Assembly (NCBI GenBank): GCA_026826555.1
Contig: JAKSZT010053836.1
Span: 7,741,356 to 7,805,355, forward strand
Reading direction: 5' to 3'
Source: Tolypeutes matacus
Lineage: Eukaryota > Chordata > Mammalia > Cingulata > Chlamyphoridae
Length of the DNA: 64,000 nucleotides
A program made the position numbers and the translations under genes. Shown one piece after another: positions 45,739 through 58,600 of this stretch (its first letter is position 1; each line of letters starts with the position of its first letter). The notes beneath the pieces are model-generated. The model saw nothing but the letters and a program-made list of their open reading frames with translations, did no database searches and was not told where the DNA came from.

Positions 45739-45794
45739 TGATTGGAATTGGAAGGGGAACAAAAATGTTGAGCAGTATGTTGTCAGGGTCCAAG
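45739..45794 (+). CDS. TRUB1: TRUB1 exon 3
   Basis: This 56-base exon lies between TTTGTAG and GTAAGA. Joined to exon 2 it reads V-IGIGRGTKMLSSMLSGSK, matching the TruB segment after the catalytic loop (GxGxxTK, a helix packing beside the active site). It ends on a codon boundary. By recollection the human protein has VVGIGSGTKMLTSMLSGSK here, so the copy is highly conserved with a few substitutions. The upstream intron is 11801 bases, the longest complete intron in the window, and contains a HAL1, two adjacent SINEs, MaLR and MIR copies. Confidence 0.95.
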
Positions 45795-46059
45795 GTAAGA
45801 ACACTGAAATACTTCTGTTTTAATTTTTTTTTTAATGTTTTTCTTAATGACCTATGTGTTAGATTTTAAATCATTAAAAAATAAATGAACTGTGTAATTT
45901 ACATGAATGTGTATTATTTCTGAATATTGATCACAATGTCTATAATCCTGATATTTGAGATTTTAAAGATTGAGATGCTATAAATTGGAAATTCATAATT
46001 GAAAAGCAAATTAGACTTGTAGAAACAAAAACTCTGTAGTGTCCATAATTAAATACACG

Positions 46060-46075
46060 CACACACACACACACA
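46060..46075 (+). repeat. (CA)n microsatellite
   Basis: CACA run in intron 3. Confidence 0.8.
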
Positions 46076-49000
46076 GACTTTTTTTCATGTTATATTTCTT
46101 AGATGGAAGGGAACGTAAAGATCATAAATTCTATTGGTGGATTTTTTTAAATCTTAGAATTTTTATAGAAATAATATTATATTTTAAACCATTCCCTTTT
46201 CAACAAAAAACATGATTTGTTAAATGGTTACAAAATGTATATTAAAGAAAAGAGTGGGGCTTCTTTAAGATGGTAAATTATATTGCTCACCTAAGAGAAT
46301 AGCCTTGAGTAAATAAAAAAAATCCTTTTTGTGTGGCATTTGATAGGATTGATAGGAGGAGTTAAGCAGAGGCAGGAGAGGCTGTAAACCTGTGGACTGT
46401 TTCAGGCATTCAATGAGTAACCCTCATCAGAAAGAGCATGGTGGAAGGAGCATTAAAATAGAAGTCAAGATGTCAAAGAGTTTAACTTTTGTAGGCCTCT
46501 CAGTTTTCCTTAGGAAAAATGATTTGATCATCTCTTCCAGATCTAAAAGAGATCATAGTATCTATATTCTAATTAGCAGCTAGGTACTGGTTATAACAGC
46601 TGGGGCTTGGGACAATGAAAATGCTGTGGAAGGGAGATTAATATACCAACAGACAGGAGATTCAACAAGTTTTATTTTAAAATGTTTCCTCTAAATGGGT
46701 TATAAATAGTTGGTAAAATGGTCAAATTTTGTCTAATTGTTTCTTCCAAAAATGTCTTGAGGTGAAACACCATTTAAAAAAATTTCCCAGTTCACTTGTA
46801 GGCTGATTGATGGCTTTTGTAAAATATAACTAAAATGTTATGGCAGTGTCAAATTGCAAAATGAGTTCCTAAATACCCTCATTTCCTGAACTTATGTTGT
46901 TATAGACTAGTCCTAGTCTGTGGACCACACTTTGAATGGCATTGGTCTCACTAAGCTTTTTAAAAATATATAAAAAGCACTGGAGAGCATATTGCCTTTG
47001 ATATCCCCATTTTGGTTTTCCACTGGTGTGAAGACATTGTGTCTTTCTGTTGGAAAGGAATTGATATCTTAGATAAATGGAAAATTTTCAGTATTGCCTG
47101 TTCTTCATTCTTCAAAATGAGGGTGATAAAAAGTCACAGAATACATAAATTGTCTTAGAAAGGAGGAGTTTGATTATTATATAGGAAATTTGTACATTGT
47201 ATTTCAATACTGATATAGAGAATTTAGAATCTGTTTATGATACAGGCTTTTGCCAGTTGCTTGTTATTTATTTCTTAACTCCAAAATATAAGGAATGGTT
47301 ACTTGGATACATGATTAGGGATGATTTTTATTTTCTTTTTTCACATTATTTGGTATTTTCCAAAATCTTTACAGTAAATAAGTCAGTTTTATAATAATAA
47401 CAAAAAAGATATTTTACATTAAGGGATATTTGTTCTTTAAAAGATAAAATATGTTGAGTTCATTGGAATAGTTAATATCTACTCTTCTCCTCCCAAACCA
47501 TAAATACATATTCTCTAAGTAATTGAAAAGTTTTACTTGTGAATTCTAGGAATATTTCCAGAAATATGGCTGAAAATATAAATCCATCATTGGCTTTGGT
47601 TTAAGTTTTGTCACAGATCATTTTAGTATTCATCTAGAAAAGCTGAATGTCAGTCACAAATTGAAATCCCAGTTGCATCTTGCGTCTAGTTCTTGGGTGC
47701 TTCACATTTCAAACATAGACATTATCTTACTAGCTATTTGTATTTCTTACACCTTTAATTTTATGTATTTCCTGGAAGATTTAAGTCATTTAAGCTTATC
47801 TTTATGATGAAGATAACTTTTTTGTCAAAGGAATTTAAAAACTGTTAGCAATTCTTTAAAAAAAAAAAAAAAAAGAGAGAGAGAGAGTTTATTTTTAGTA
47901 CTGGAAGGAATCTTAGAGATCATCTTACCCAGTAGCTTTAAAAATTTTTGTGCAAGATGCATAGGTAGAAGTTCGTTTTACATCATGATCCTGTGTATAC
48001 ATAAATGTATAAAAAATAAAAATTTTTATTTATCTATTATACCCTGTCTGTATATGATGTACTCTGGGTAATTTTTTCTTCTATTTCATTAGAAAAAATT
48101 TGGTGGCCACATCCCCCTCACTGGGACCAGACCTCATGTTCGACCTACCAGTTCTTCTTTCTCCATTCCCCAGTGTTACAGATGAATTTTTATTTACATC
48201 AAAGCATTAGTAGAAAAATTAGATCAGTAGTATGGTGTAAGGTAGAGTTACCTCAAGAGTAGAAATATTTAGTTGTGGGATGGCAGATATTTGATGTTCA
48301 TGCTTTAGCCATATCACAGTACACCCTTTCTCACCAACCAGTCCTAGTTAGAAATGTTGCTAATTGAACATGCCTCACATTCTTCCTGCTTAGAATCCCT
48401 TTCAACATAGTGCATCATGCAGCTATTACCAATTAATGAGTGCAGTGCTGATCTTTGTTATAAAATCTTTATTTTACTTCCATTCTGTGAAGACCAGAGA
48501 CTGTTCAGACCACCCAACTCCTTTCTTGCTTTCCTTCAGAACAGGGTGGGATTTAGGAAAGAGCCTCTCCTTATGTTCTTCATTCTCTTCCTGTCCTTTT
48601 GTCTAGTTAGATTTGCTCTGCCAACAATCATGTCTCTCTTGAGTCAACTTCTTTCTACTGCATGCTCTTTTGGGCTTAAGTGTATTATAAAAAGCATCTA
48701 GGTTTTCTGAACAATGCCTTGTATAAAGACAGTGATCAGTAAATGCTGTTATTTCTATTCCCTAGTGTTTTGCCTATCCCTAAATCTCTGTCCCTTCTGA
48801 GTTCCAGGCCTACTCAACTAACTACATGTCCCATAGATACTCAAAATTCATTTTCCCCAAGCAAGTTCTGCTGGGAATCTTTAATGCAGTTAATTTCATT
48901 CCTTTCATCCCTGCCTGTGATTTCCTGTAGGTTAGGCAAAACATCACTCACCAGAAAGAGGAAGCATGACAATTCTTTAAGGGACACAGAGTTCTTCTTG

Positions 49001-50129
49001 GTGTTAAAGTTGGAAAGAAATTTCTTTCATAGAACTTTATGAAAGGGATATTGAATGACACAGTAGATGGTGGGTCTCATCAGTAGTTTTAAAAGAAGTG
49101 AGTCTACATAAAATGTAACTTAGGTAAAATGATTCTGAAAAGGTTAGGCTAATGTGTTCCTATGGCCTAACTTGATCTAAAGATAGAATGTAAATTACCT
49201 AGAAGGCGGCAATGGATGCGTAGCCCCTCTACTAATTTGCCAGAATTACCTGTTTTTTGTTTTTTGTTTTTTTTTTAGCCAGCCATTAGCAGAAGCTGGA
49301 TAGCAGATCCTGTACTTTTGAAGTAGTAGACTTTGATGAGGTTTTGTAGTATTAGCTTCATTAATTTTCTATATTTTCTATAAAGTTGGTTACTTGTATA
49401 TGCTTTACAAACCAAATGAGAGTTTATGTCTTTTATGAAACTTGAAGACTTCTAACTAGCACTGTCCAGATATAAAACTACTCATATCTATCTGGAGGTA
49501 CAGACATAGTGGGTACTTGCAGGCAAAACCAGCATTTCCTCAGAAAGCGGCATTGTGTTCCCTCCAACAATTGAACAAGTGTTATCATTAGGGTATGCAA
49601 AGTTTCCCACCCTGGATTAATGTATGCAAAGGACTGTAACTTTTCCTAAGTATAGTAGCATTTATTTTTAGGTTTATCAGTCAATACAAACTCAAATGAG
49701 ACTTGAATAATGCTCCTGTGAAACTTAGCCAACTCTGAGATTTGCGCATTTCTAATCAGATTTCTCCAAGTCCTATTTGTACATTTTATTCTTATTATTT
49801 GTATTTTTCATAAGTACTATATTGAAAAGTTTGAAGGGCTTGCACTTATGAACTGTAAAGAGATGTTCCTTTTTAATGAAGCCATTCAAAGCCACCTGTT
49901 ATTGGCTTGGGTAGGTTTGTAAAAAATGTTCTTCCTCAACCTAAATAACATCTCTTTATTTTTTTCTTTATGAAACTTTGAATCATAAGCTTTCCAAGTC
50001 AAAACATCAGGAAAAGCAGTTACCTGGTTGAGATGGGAATCATTATGCACAACTTTGTAAGACATGTATTTTCTTTTCTTCTGAAGAGTACAGAAGATTT
50101 ACTCTTTTGTTATTGTCTTCTATTATGAT
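46076..50129. other. Intronic, largely repeat-poor
   Basis: No gene. Poly-A plus (GA)n at 47858-47887; weak L2-like tail at 48707-48745 (CAATGCCTTGTATAAAGACA). Otherwise nothing I can assign. Confidence 0.4.
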
Positions 50130-50960
50130 AACACATATATATATATAACAAAAATTGCCATTTCAACAATTTTTGAGTGTCCAATTCATTGATATTAGTT
50201 AATTTTTTAATGTTGTACTGCTGTCATTAGTTAATTTTTTAATGTTGTACTGCTGTCACTACCTTCCATTACTAAAACTTTTTCATCACCTGAAACAGAA
50301 ATCCTTATATCCATTAAGCAATAATGCCCCATTTCTCCTCCCCCCAGTCCCTGGTAGTCTGTACTCTACTTTCAGTCTCTACGAACTTGCTTATTCTAAA
50401 TATTTCATTTACATGGGATCTTACAATATTTGGCTTTTTGTGTCTTACTTCTTTTACTTAGCATAATGTTTTCAAGTTTCATTCATGTTGTAGCATTCTT
50501 AATAATGTCTTTTGATGCACAAAAAATTTTTAATTTGATGAAGTCCATTGTGTCTTTTTCTTCTTTTTTTTTTTTTTTTTTGGTGTAAAGTCTAAGAATT
50601 TATTGCTTAGTATAAGAGCCTGAAGATAATTGCATGTTTTCTTTTAAGAATTTTATAGTTTTAGCTCTTATGTTTAGGTCATTGATCTATTTTGAGATGG
50701 TGTAAGGTAAGGGTGCACTTTCATTCTTGCATTTGGATATCCAGTTTTCGCAGCACCATTTGTTGAAGAAACTATTCTTTCTCCACTGAGTAGACTTGGC
50801 AACCTTGTCAAAAATAAAGTGGCCATAGAATGTGTGGGTTTATCTCTGAATTCATTCTATTGCATTGGTCTCTATATCTGTCCTTATGCCAGTACCACAC
50901 TGTTTTGATTATTATAGCTTTGTAGTAAGTTTTGAAATTGGGAAGCCTCTGACTTTGTGT
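50130..50960 (-). mobile_element. Antisense L1M fragment
   Basis: AAAAATTGCCATTTCAACAA; GCATAATGTTTTCAAGTTTC; GTCTTTTGATGCACAAAAAA; TGCCAGTACCACACTGTTTT. Internal deletion near 50490-50510. A 32-base segment (TTAGTTAATTTTTTAATGTT...) is tandemly duplicated at 50195-50258. Confidence 0.82.
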
Positions 50961-50989
50961 CTGATTTGTGTTTCTTGATATCTGCTGTG

Positions 50990-51190
50990 GTGTTCAGGGA
51001 ACTCCAGTGAGGATTAGGACTCACCCTGGGTCCCACAAGCTAATCAAAGGCTCTAAAGTATAACTATAATCAAAAGTGATCTAATCGAAAGGTCCTGTAA
51101 CTGAATCCAACCACATAAGCACAGGAATGGGTTAGCTTAAGAACATGATTTTCTGGGGTCCACAGAAGACTCAAACAAGCACAGATCTCT
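50990..51190 (+). repeat. LTR-like fragment
   Basis: CAAGCTAATCAAAGGCTCTA, GATCTAATCGAAAGGTCCTG and ACATGATTTTCTGGGGTCCA look like part of a xenarthran interspersed repeat; family not identified. Confidence 0.35.
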
Positions 51191-51527
51191 GTTTTTTTTT
51201 AGTGGAATTATGTAATGAATAAATTACTCACAATTCCAATGCATAGAACCTAGAGAATAAACAACTTTGAAACCCAGACTTTGTCTAGAATTTATGCAAA
51301 TGTAAAGTGCTTTAGACCCTTATAGGATAAAAGGGTAGGATTGTATGCATTCATTTCCATGTCTTTTTTCTTCTTCTATCACATATCTCCTTGGTGGTAA
51401 GGCTTTATTTCATTGGGAGGCATAACTATTTAGCTGAGTTTTTCTAAGTGGTTTATGGATCATTGACTACAGTTGAAGAATAATTATTACTAGATGCAAA
51501 GGGAAATTTAGAAAACAGCTATGATTT

Positions 51528-51832
51528 GCATCAGTGGTTCATGAACTCCTGGGGGAAACATTCCCAAGGCTCTATCAGGGAGTCTGTACACATTGTATAC
51601 TTTGGAGTGTTTCAGAGGTTACATGATGTACAATGACATCATTTCTCTAATGGCTAATGAAATGTGTGCATATGTATTAATTAGTATTTTAAACATTTTT
51701 CAATTTTAACTTCTATTATGGTAAATAGTGACAGATAAACCCATGTAAAAAGACATTTGGGGATTTCTCAATAATTTTTAAGTGTGTATACAGGTTCTGA
51801 AACCAAAAAGTTTGAGAACTACTAGTTTAGGT
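51528..51832 (+). mobile_element. hAT-like DNA element remnant
   Basis: Starts ATCAGTGGTTCATGAACTCC and ends AAGTTTGAGAACTACTAG; the ends are roughly inverted repeats as in hAT-Charlie elements. Confidence 0.5.
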
Positions 51833-52655
51833 ATTGTTTCCCCTAAAAAGAATCCAGCATGTAGTCGGATATATCATAGTCAGAGAACTGGGAATGATTT
51901 GAGACTTGGCAGATGCAATCTGGATGTCTAATACTATGTTGAATATGAAGAATTGCACACATCAGAACTTCTCTAGTATGTATTCAATTCTATCAACAAC
52001 TTTTCATTAAGTTGCTATTGTATTTTCATCTACTAAGGAACTGATGTCCTATCCTGTTACACAGAGGCAGGAAACTCTTTAGTATGTATCTTTGTATATC
52101 ACACAAGCACCCAGGAGAATACATGGTATGTCATAGTACACAAGAAATATGATTGAATGAAGGAATGGCTAGTAAATGGATGAATATTTGATGTGGATTT
52201 GATATGGGCCTTCATTCTTTTTATGTAAGAAACCTGTGAAGGGGTAGTGGTGGGATTTGGAAGTTGGAATGGATTAATGGGGAGGTTTTAGAAGATGAAA
52301 AGGATTTGATCTTTAGAGAAGAGAGGGAGCTCAAGGCTAGGGAAGTAGCATGTGCAAAAGGACAGTGCTCTGAATGCAGAGACCAGAATGATCATTGTAT
52401 ACTTGGAAAGCATATTAAGGTTCCTAGTTAAAACTTGATACATAGAAGAATAGTGCACATACATTCAAGGTACAGTATACATGACTGCATTGTGTTTTTC
52501 CTATGCAACTAGGCAGGCTGATAAGGCAAATCAGAGAAAGCATTTGGTTCCTTTACCCTTTATTTTAACTACTATTACTGTAAATCATTCTGTATCCTTT
52601 AAAAAAAAAGTAATGATAAAAGTATTATCTTCCTTTGCTTACCATGGCTAGCTAC
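51833..52655. other. Intronic, nothing recognised
   Basis: No supported feature. Confidence 0.45.
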
Positions 52656-52659
52656 TGTT

Positions 52660-52830
52660 CTTAATTCTGCTTCTTCTCATGAGGTACTATTACTATCCCC
52701 ATTTTAAGCTAAGGAAATGAGACTCCAGCAAGAAAGACTAACTTGGCTTACTTTACCAACTATGATGGAGTCAGGATTCAAACCAGCCAGTGAGTCTAAG
52801 CCTATGCTCTTATCACTCTGATATACTTCT
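52660..52830 (-). repeat. MIR, antisense
   Basis: ATCCCCATTTTAAGCTAAGG, GAGTCAGGATTCAAACCAGC. Confidence 0.75.
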
Positions 52831-53448
52831 TGGTTTATATGGTTAATCAAGGTTGATTGTTCTAAACTATAGAAGCAGGAGGTGGGGCATTTCAGGTGAT
52901 GAGACTGTTTACTTACCAGAAACTAATTTTTGTTAATACTAATGAAATAAAAAAATTAATTCAAATGCATCAGAGCATTCCCTCCTATATTATATTTATA
53001 AAAAATATATAATGTGAAGGTGATTTCATCAAAGGGCACTAAGGCTGGTATAAAATGTCTGCATATTTATGGGAATTTGAAGTTTTAATATTTTTCTCAA
53101 TTTTTTCTCTGGTCCATTCACTCGCATAATGAGCCTGTCATTAATAATCTATTTCTGCAAAGTACTTTGGCTTCCTTTTTAAAAAATGCTCACATAAATA
53201 CAAATTATTTTCAGTAGGACCTGTATTCCTTGCAGCTTTTTCTCTCTTCATGTGATGCTCTAAATAAAATTTTAACTTGGCCAAAAGAGAGTAGTAGAAA
53301 TAATTTACTATAAGTTGGCTGTGAGATGAGAAGTAAGGCAACCCTCAGTTGACTATTGAATGATCTAATTGTTCACTTGTGAATAATGATCAGTTCTTAG
53401 AATTGGCTTTTTTCCTTTCAGAGAGCTTAAGAAGTATTTCTTTTTAAT
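52831..53448. other. Intronic, nothing recognised
   Basis: No supported feature. Confidence 0.45.
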
Positions 53449-53459
53449 AAGAAAACACA

Positions 53460-53613
53460 GGGGAGTGGATGTGACTCAGGCTCTTGGGCACTTACCCCTC
53501 ATGTGGGAGGTGCCAGGTTCGGTTCCCATTGCCCCTGGAGAAGGCGAGCAAACAATGAGCAGACAGATGAGAGAACCATGGGGGGCAATAAATAAAGAAA
53601 AATAAAGTACATA
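53460..53613 (+). mobile_element. DAS SINE with TSD
   Basis: GGGGAGTGGATGTGACTCAG head, B box GGTTCGGTTCCC, AATAAA-rich tail. TSD AAGAAAACACA at 53449-53459 and 53614-53624. Confidence 0.9.
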
Positions 53614-53624
53614 AAGAAAACACA

Positions 53625-54154
53625 TGTAATAGTTAAGTATGCTACCTCTGCTATACTAGTTTTGCTGATTTTCTACATATTTAGCTTTGTTTATGCATGA
53701 TCTAGTTACTAATATTTTTGTTATTTCATATGACATAAATTGTTTTATTTTTAAATTAATTTTAATTGACGTGTGGCAAAAGTGTTGAATCTGGTAATGG
53801 TTTTGTAAGGATTGATTGTACCATTCTCTAATCATGGATATATTTGAAAATTTTCATTTCAAAACAAAACTGCCTACTATAGAACTAGTGTTAGAAAATT
53901 TGTTTACAATAATAGTATGTTGATAATCCATAATTGTCAATATAATCAGACTTTTCTATCTCATGTTGGCTAGTGTGAGAAGTTTTTGAATGTTCTTCCA
54001 ATTACACAAATCCTTCCTGCATATCAGAAATAAACAAAATAATTGTAGTTTGTTATTTTTGCTTTCATTTTATATCTGGTTGGTTGTATTAATAAAATTC
54101 TATATAAACTTCAAGACATGCATACAATGTTCTCCCTTGTTTCTTTTCCTTTAG
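53625..54154. other. Intronic, nothing recognised
   Basis: AT-rich; contains the branch-point and acceptor region of exon 4. Confidence 0.4.
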
Positions 54155-54236
54155 AGGTATATTGCCATTGGAGAACTGGGAAAAGCTACTGATACACTAG
54201 ATTCTACAGGGAAGGTAACAGAGGAAAAACCTTACG
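54155..54236 (+). CDS. TRUB1: TRUB1 exon 4 (last exon in window)
   Basis: This 82-base exon follows TTTCCTTTAG and is followed by GTATGA. It reads [20 protein letters not shown], then VTEEKPY plus one base. The RYxxxxxLGxxTDTxDxxG pattern is the TruB motif after the catalytic loop (compare [20 protein letters not shown] in E. coli TruB); its tyrosine is an active-site residue in the family. Phase 1 exit fits the known next codon (Asp). The remaining exons, which encode the rest of the catalytic core and the C-terminus, are not found before 64000, so the gene is truncated by the window edge rather than broken. Confidence 0.95.
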
Positions 54237-55499
54237 GTATGAAATTTATCTAATGTAATCTTCCTTTTTAATAATCACAGAAAGTTCCTGGGAATTTAGA
54301 ACTTTTAAATATATCTCTTATTTGTTATTACCAGTGATTTTAGTTTTTGATAAATTTCTTTAGGTTAAGAAGATTGGAATTTTTTTATAGATTATTTGGT
54401 ATGAGTTTATTAATAGAGATTTATTATAATAACCTCTTTTCTTATGAATCAAGTTTTTAAAATGTTCAAAATTATTCTTACAAATGACTCCCTTGCCTAA
54501 AAACATTTAGAGCTAGGATTTAGGATAATTTTCCTACTATAGGGGAAACAAAGCAAAGCTACTTGCTTGTTAGATTTTTACCTGTGTCTTGCCATTGCTT
54601 TTTTTTTTTTTTGAATTGAAAAAAAAATTGTACATAGCTATTGAAACAAATATGCCAGATTTAGTACTTTAGAGCTAATCATGCTCTTGTGCTTTTGGAA
54701 TATGTAAAAAGATATGACAGAGGGAAAGCTATTTCTCTGGAAGTAAAGCAGAATTCACTGGGCCCACTTTAATTTTTCAACCATTTTTTCTTTCACTACT
54801 TTAAGAAAGGATAGATAAATTAGATGGTCTCCTAGCAACTCTCACAATGCTTATGCTATTTATAATGCAACAGTTGCAGTTTTGTACAGTCAGGTCACCT
54901 GCATTATTATGTTACCAATTGTGAATTATTTGTATGCTTTCTGTGCCCACAGTCTTCCCTATACATCCCCTTAATGCTATCTCTTAATTTAGCTTTAGGC
55001 AATTCATTGTATGACTTTCCATGTTTATTTTCAGTATGATCTGAATTGAGTGGCCTTATTTATATTACATACTGTCCCAGTAGTAAATCTAACCTTTTCT
55101 TGTTTATAGCTTCACTTATCCTGTTAACATTTATATGTAGCTTAGCATCTTGCTTGATTAATCAAGCAACAAAATGAGAAAAAAAATAATGATTTATTTC
55201 AAGATTTAAAAAAATAGCTGTTGAATTATTCTTGCAATTATTATTATTATGAAATAATAATAGACTCTTACTTAACTGAAACCCAATATAACCTTCAACC
55301 AGAAGGCTTTCAGAATGGAAGAGGCATAGGGCAGTAGGAAGATATCAGAGATTTTTAGGGAACTAAAATATACTGTGTGTACATATATAATTAAGTCTCA
55401 TATCCCTATCTCCTTCTGCCAAAGTATAAATTGGAATGATTGGTATTCAGAATAATGGTCCTAGGGTAATACAATTAAGGGATGGGGTGCAGCTTGGTG

Positions 55500-55680
55500 A
55501 AATACAAAGAACACTAGAGTAAACAAACCTGGGTTTCATTTCTAGCCCTGCCCTTTTCTAGTTGTATAACTGAAAATTTCTTAATATCTTTGTGTTTGTT
55601 TCCTCATCTCCAAAATGAGGATAATGATACCTTTTATAGTGTTATTATTAGGATTGAATGAAAAAGAGTGGATATGGGGA
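55500..55680 (+). repeat. MIR
   Basis: CCTGGGTTTCATTTCTAGCC; TTTCCTCATCTCCAAAATGA; GGATAATGATACC. Confidence 0.82.
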
Positions 55681-57657
55681 TCTCATAGGCAAGTTATAAG
55701 GCTCCTAGAGTAGACCAGGTAGAGATGATAGTACTTGGAGTAGTAGACCAGTGTTAGTGGAGATAAGAGAAGTTTTCAGATTAGAAGAATGGTTAAGAAC
55801 TAAACTTGGCATGACTTTTTGATTAATTGGATGGGGCAGTGAGGAAGAGGAGGGTGTCAGTGATAACCTCAGTTTCTGGGTTTTAAAACAGGATACATGA
55901 TTGTGTCATTCTTTGAGATAGAGATTACTGGAAGAGGACCAGGATGACCAAAATACTTAAATATATCTGTCCTTCCTGTCATTAAGCATGTCAGAATTTA
56001 CAAAATCTACACCTATATTATGTATTTTGTAACCTTATTTACTTAGCTTAAAGAAAGTACAATTTGATGAAGTTATCTCATTATAAAGTTGAAATAAATC
56101 ATAGAGAAGCTAAGTAATTCTCCTCAGGTTCTGAACAGGGGCAATCCCTATTGTTTATTGAATAGTATTTGTAGTCCCATAAAATGAGAGTTAGGAAAAT
56201 TTTGATGATTAGCATGATTTTTCTGTGTGATTTCAGTAAATTAACAAATATTTATTGTCTGTTATGTGTAAGCTGCTACGGCAGGTTCCAAGGGGAAGAT
56301 AAAAAAGTGCAAGACCTAGCCTGTGTCCTTAAGGAACTTACTCTCTAATGGAGAACTGTGATAATAAAAACATTACTTGTTCTCAACCTTTTTGGTACTT
56401 AATGTTCCTTTTTTAATAACCATTTTTTTGTAATTCCTGCTTTATTATCCTGAAATAAAATTCAGAGATACTCTAACCTACATATACATATTTTTTTAAA
56501 ATAATCAATAAAATGCAGTAAACAAAATCTAAAGAAGAAATATAGGTAATTTATAATAAAATAGGTACTTTGATATACAAATGTACAAGTATTACTACAC
56601 TAAAATTTGCAATGAAGTAGACAGATGTTTACATCTATACATAAATGGCTTTGAATGTCACAGGTGCAAATACAGACTGTTAAAAGTATGCTAACAGTCC
56701 TGTTAGCATACCTCAATCCTGGAAAATTTGATATATGTAAAACCATAAAAAAAATACTTTGTTGTTTAAATGTAAAGTAAAGTTAGGGTCTAGCCTCAGG
56801 TGATCATAAACAGGCTTTTCACTGAATGAATGTTGGATAGACACCCAAAAGTTATGCAGTACAAGATAATTCTTCATTGTTACACTTTCTTATACCTTGC
56901 AGGACATCTAGCATCCCTGGCTGCCACTCATTAAATGCCAGTGGTACCATCATCCCACCCGATCATTGTAATAACCAAAAACGCAGTTCTTAACTGACCC
57001 TTTGAAAGCATCTAATCTGTGGAAAAAGTAACTGAGGCAGTATGTAGCAACTTGCAGATGAATGCTTTTAAGTCATTTTGTCCTATCAAGACTAATATTA
57101 TTTTTAGCCATTCTTTCAGGTAGCTGAAAATTCACTCAAGAATAAGAAGACAAACTTACCTCTCCATTTAATCTCTATTATAGCACCCTCTGTTATTCTT
57201 AATTAGCGTTTGTCCCAATTTACAAATGTTAATCCTTCTGCTACGGGGCTGAGACCATTTCTCTTTTGGTCCTCAGTATATTCTCACTGCCTAGAGCAAT
57301 ACATGGTACATAGAAAAAACATTTCATGTATGAGTAGAAAAGGCAAGCAATGGAGGCATTCTCAAAGAAGATGGCTGCAGATAAGTCACATGAAAGGCAA
57401 AGCATCTTCCTACTTTCTGCTGCTCTTTTCTCATCCACATCTAGGTACTGAGCCTCAAGTACCATTGCTGGTGTCTCTGAGGACATGGGACTTCACTGTG
57501 CACCTCTGTTTTCTAGTGAGCTAAGAATGCTGTGGCTCTGGCTTCTCATGCTGTCTTAGATATGGGCCAAATTTCTGGGAAGGCCTGATTCCTCCTGCAG
57601 TGGGAGTAATTTTTTCCAACCCTCCTGTGGCTTTTTTTATAGGGAGGCAACAGATAT
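55681..57657. other. Intronic, nothing firmly recognised
   Basis: 56235-56345 is an ancient repeat scrap (AACAAATATTTATTGTCTGT; AGGAACTTACTCTCTAATGG). No gene or exon 5 of TRUB1. Confidence 0.45.
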
Positions 57658-57672
57658 AAAAGGAAACCTTGA

Positions 57673-58209
57673 GGCCTGCATCTGTAGGCAGGATCATCCC
57701 ACCCACCATATCCATGGGATATAAGCCCTCTCTCACTTGGAGGTGGAGTGGACATCACCATCCCAGTCCCCTCAGGATTGGGGGAGGAACTATGGACTAG
57801 AGTGGACTTGATAGTATTCTGTTATACATCTAGCAATGGAAGAAATTATAACAGTGAGGTGGAGCCAGTGGCCACTGGACACTTTCGGGGCAGAGAGGGG
57901 ATGTGCAGTTGAAATACAGGGACTTTTTTGGGATTTGGAGGTTGTCCTGAGTGCCATTGTGGCAACGGATGTAGGCCATTTTAAATCAGCACACACCATT
58001 CAGAACTGTGTGGAGAGAGTGTGGTCTACAATGTGAACTGTGGTCTATGGTTGATGGCAAGGCCCCAGGATGTGTAGGTCCATTGAGGGTGGTGGGCCAC
58101 ACTTGTGGGAGATGTTTGTGTGGGATGTGGTGGGAGGTGTGGGAGGTGGGGAACATGGGAATCCCGGTAGGTTCTGTGTAATATTTTAGGTAATCTAAGC
58201 ACCTCTTAA

Positions 58210-58246
<37 letters not shown>

Positions 58247-58324
58247 CTTTTGTAAGCAAATGCACATATATGCATATATATATGTATTGTGAAAATTTTG
58301 ATTTTTACCCACAATAAAAAAAAA
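57673..58324 (+). mobile_element. 5'-truncated L1 3' end with TSD and A-tail
   Basis: A 650-base sense insertion ending TTTTACCCACAATAAAAAAA and flanked by AAAGGAAACCTTGAG at 57658-57672 and 58325-58339 (exact 15 bp). It includes an (AT)n run at 58212-58241. The terminal segment is the same as the antisense mini-insertion at 38253-38384, marking one recent L1 family. Short open frames within it are not genes. Confidence 0.88.
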
Positions 58325-58339
58325 AAAGGAAACCTTGAG

Positions 58340-58600
58340 ATCTCATGCTAATCCTCTGTTCTAAACACCATCATCCTTTAGTTCCAAGATAGGGTTACCA
58401 AGGTCTTCTCAAATAGATATAGCTAGTGCTGTATGTAATGGGAGTGGCTTCTCTTGGACTGTGGTTTGGTTGCCCACACTTCAGATACTGATCCTGAAGG
58501 AAGCTGAAGAGCTGGGTCTCAAATTTTGATTTAAACAAATAGGACATGCACAATAGTAGGGCTAATGTGTAGTTGGGTATCAATTTTCTTATGTCTTTAT
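58340..58600. other. Intronic, nothing recognised
   Basis: No supported feature. Confidence 0.4.

Larger units (their letters stand above)
45795..54154 (+). other. TRUB1: TRUB1 intron 3
   Basis: GT-AG intron of 8.4 kb. The part from 45800 to 50100 is comparatively repeat-poor AT-rich sequence with a CA microsatellite near 46060 and a weak L2-like tail near 48700. An antisense L1 fragment (50130-50960), an LTR-like piece (50990-51190), a hAT-like element (51528-51832), a MIR and a DAS SINE (53460-53613) follow. Confidence 0.9.

Noticed and set aside
57210..58036. Overlapping frames of 66-108 codons on both strands
   Set aside because: Partly inside the L1 3' insertion at 57673-58324; no homology pattern and overlapping on opposite strands.
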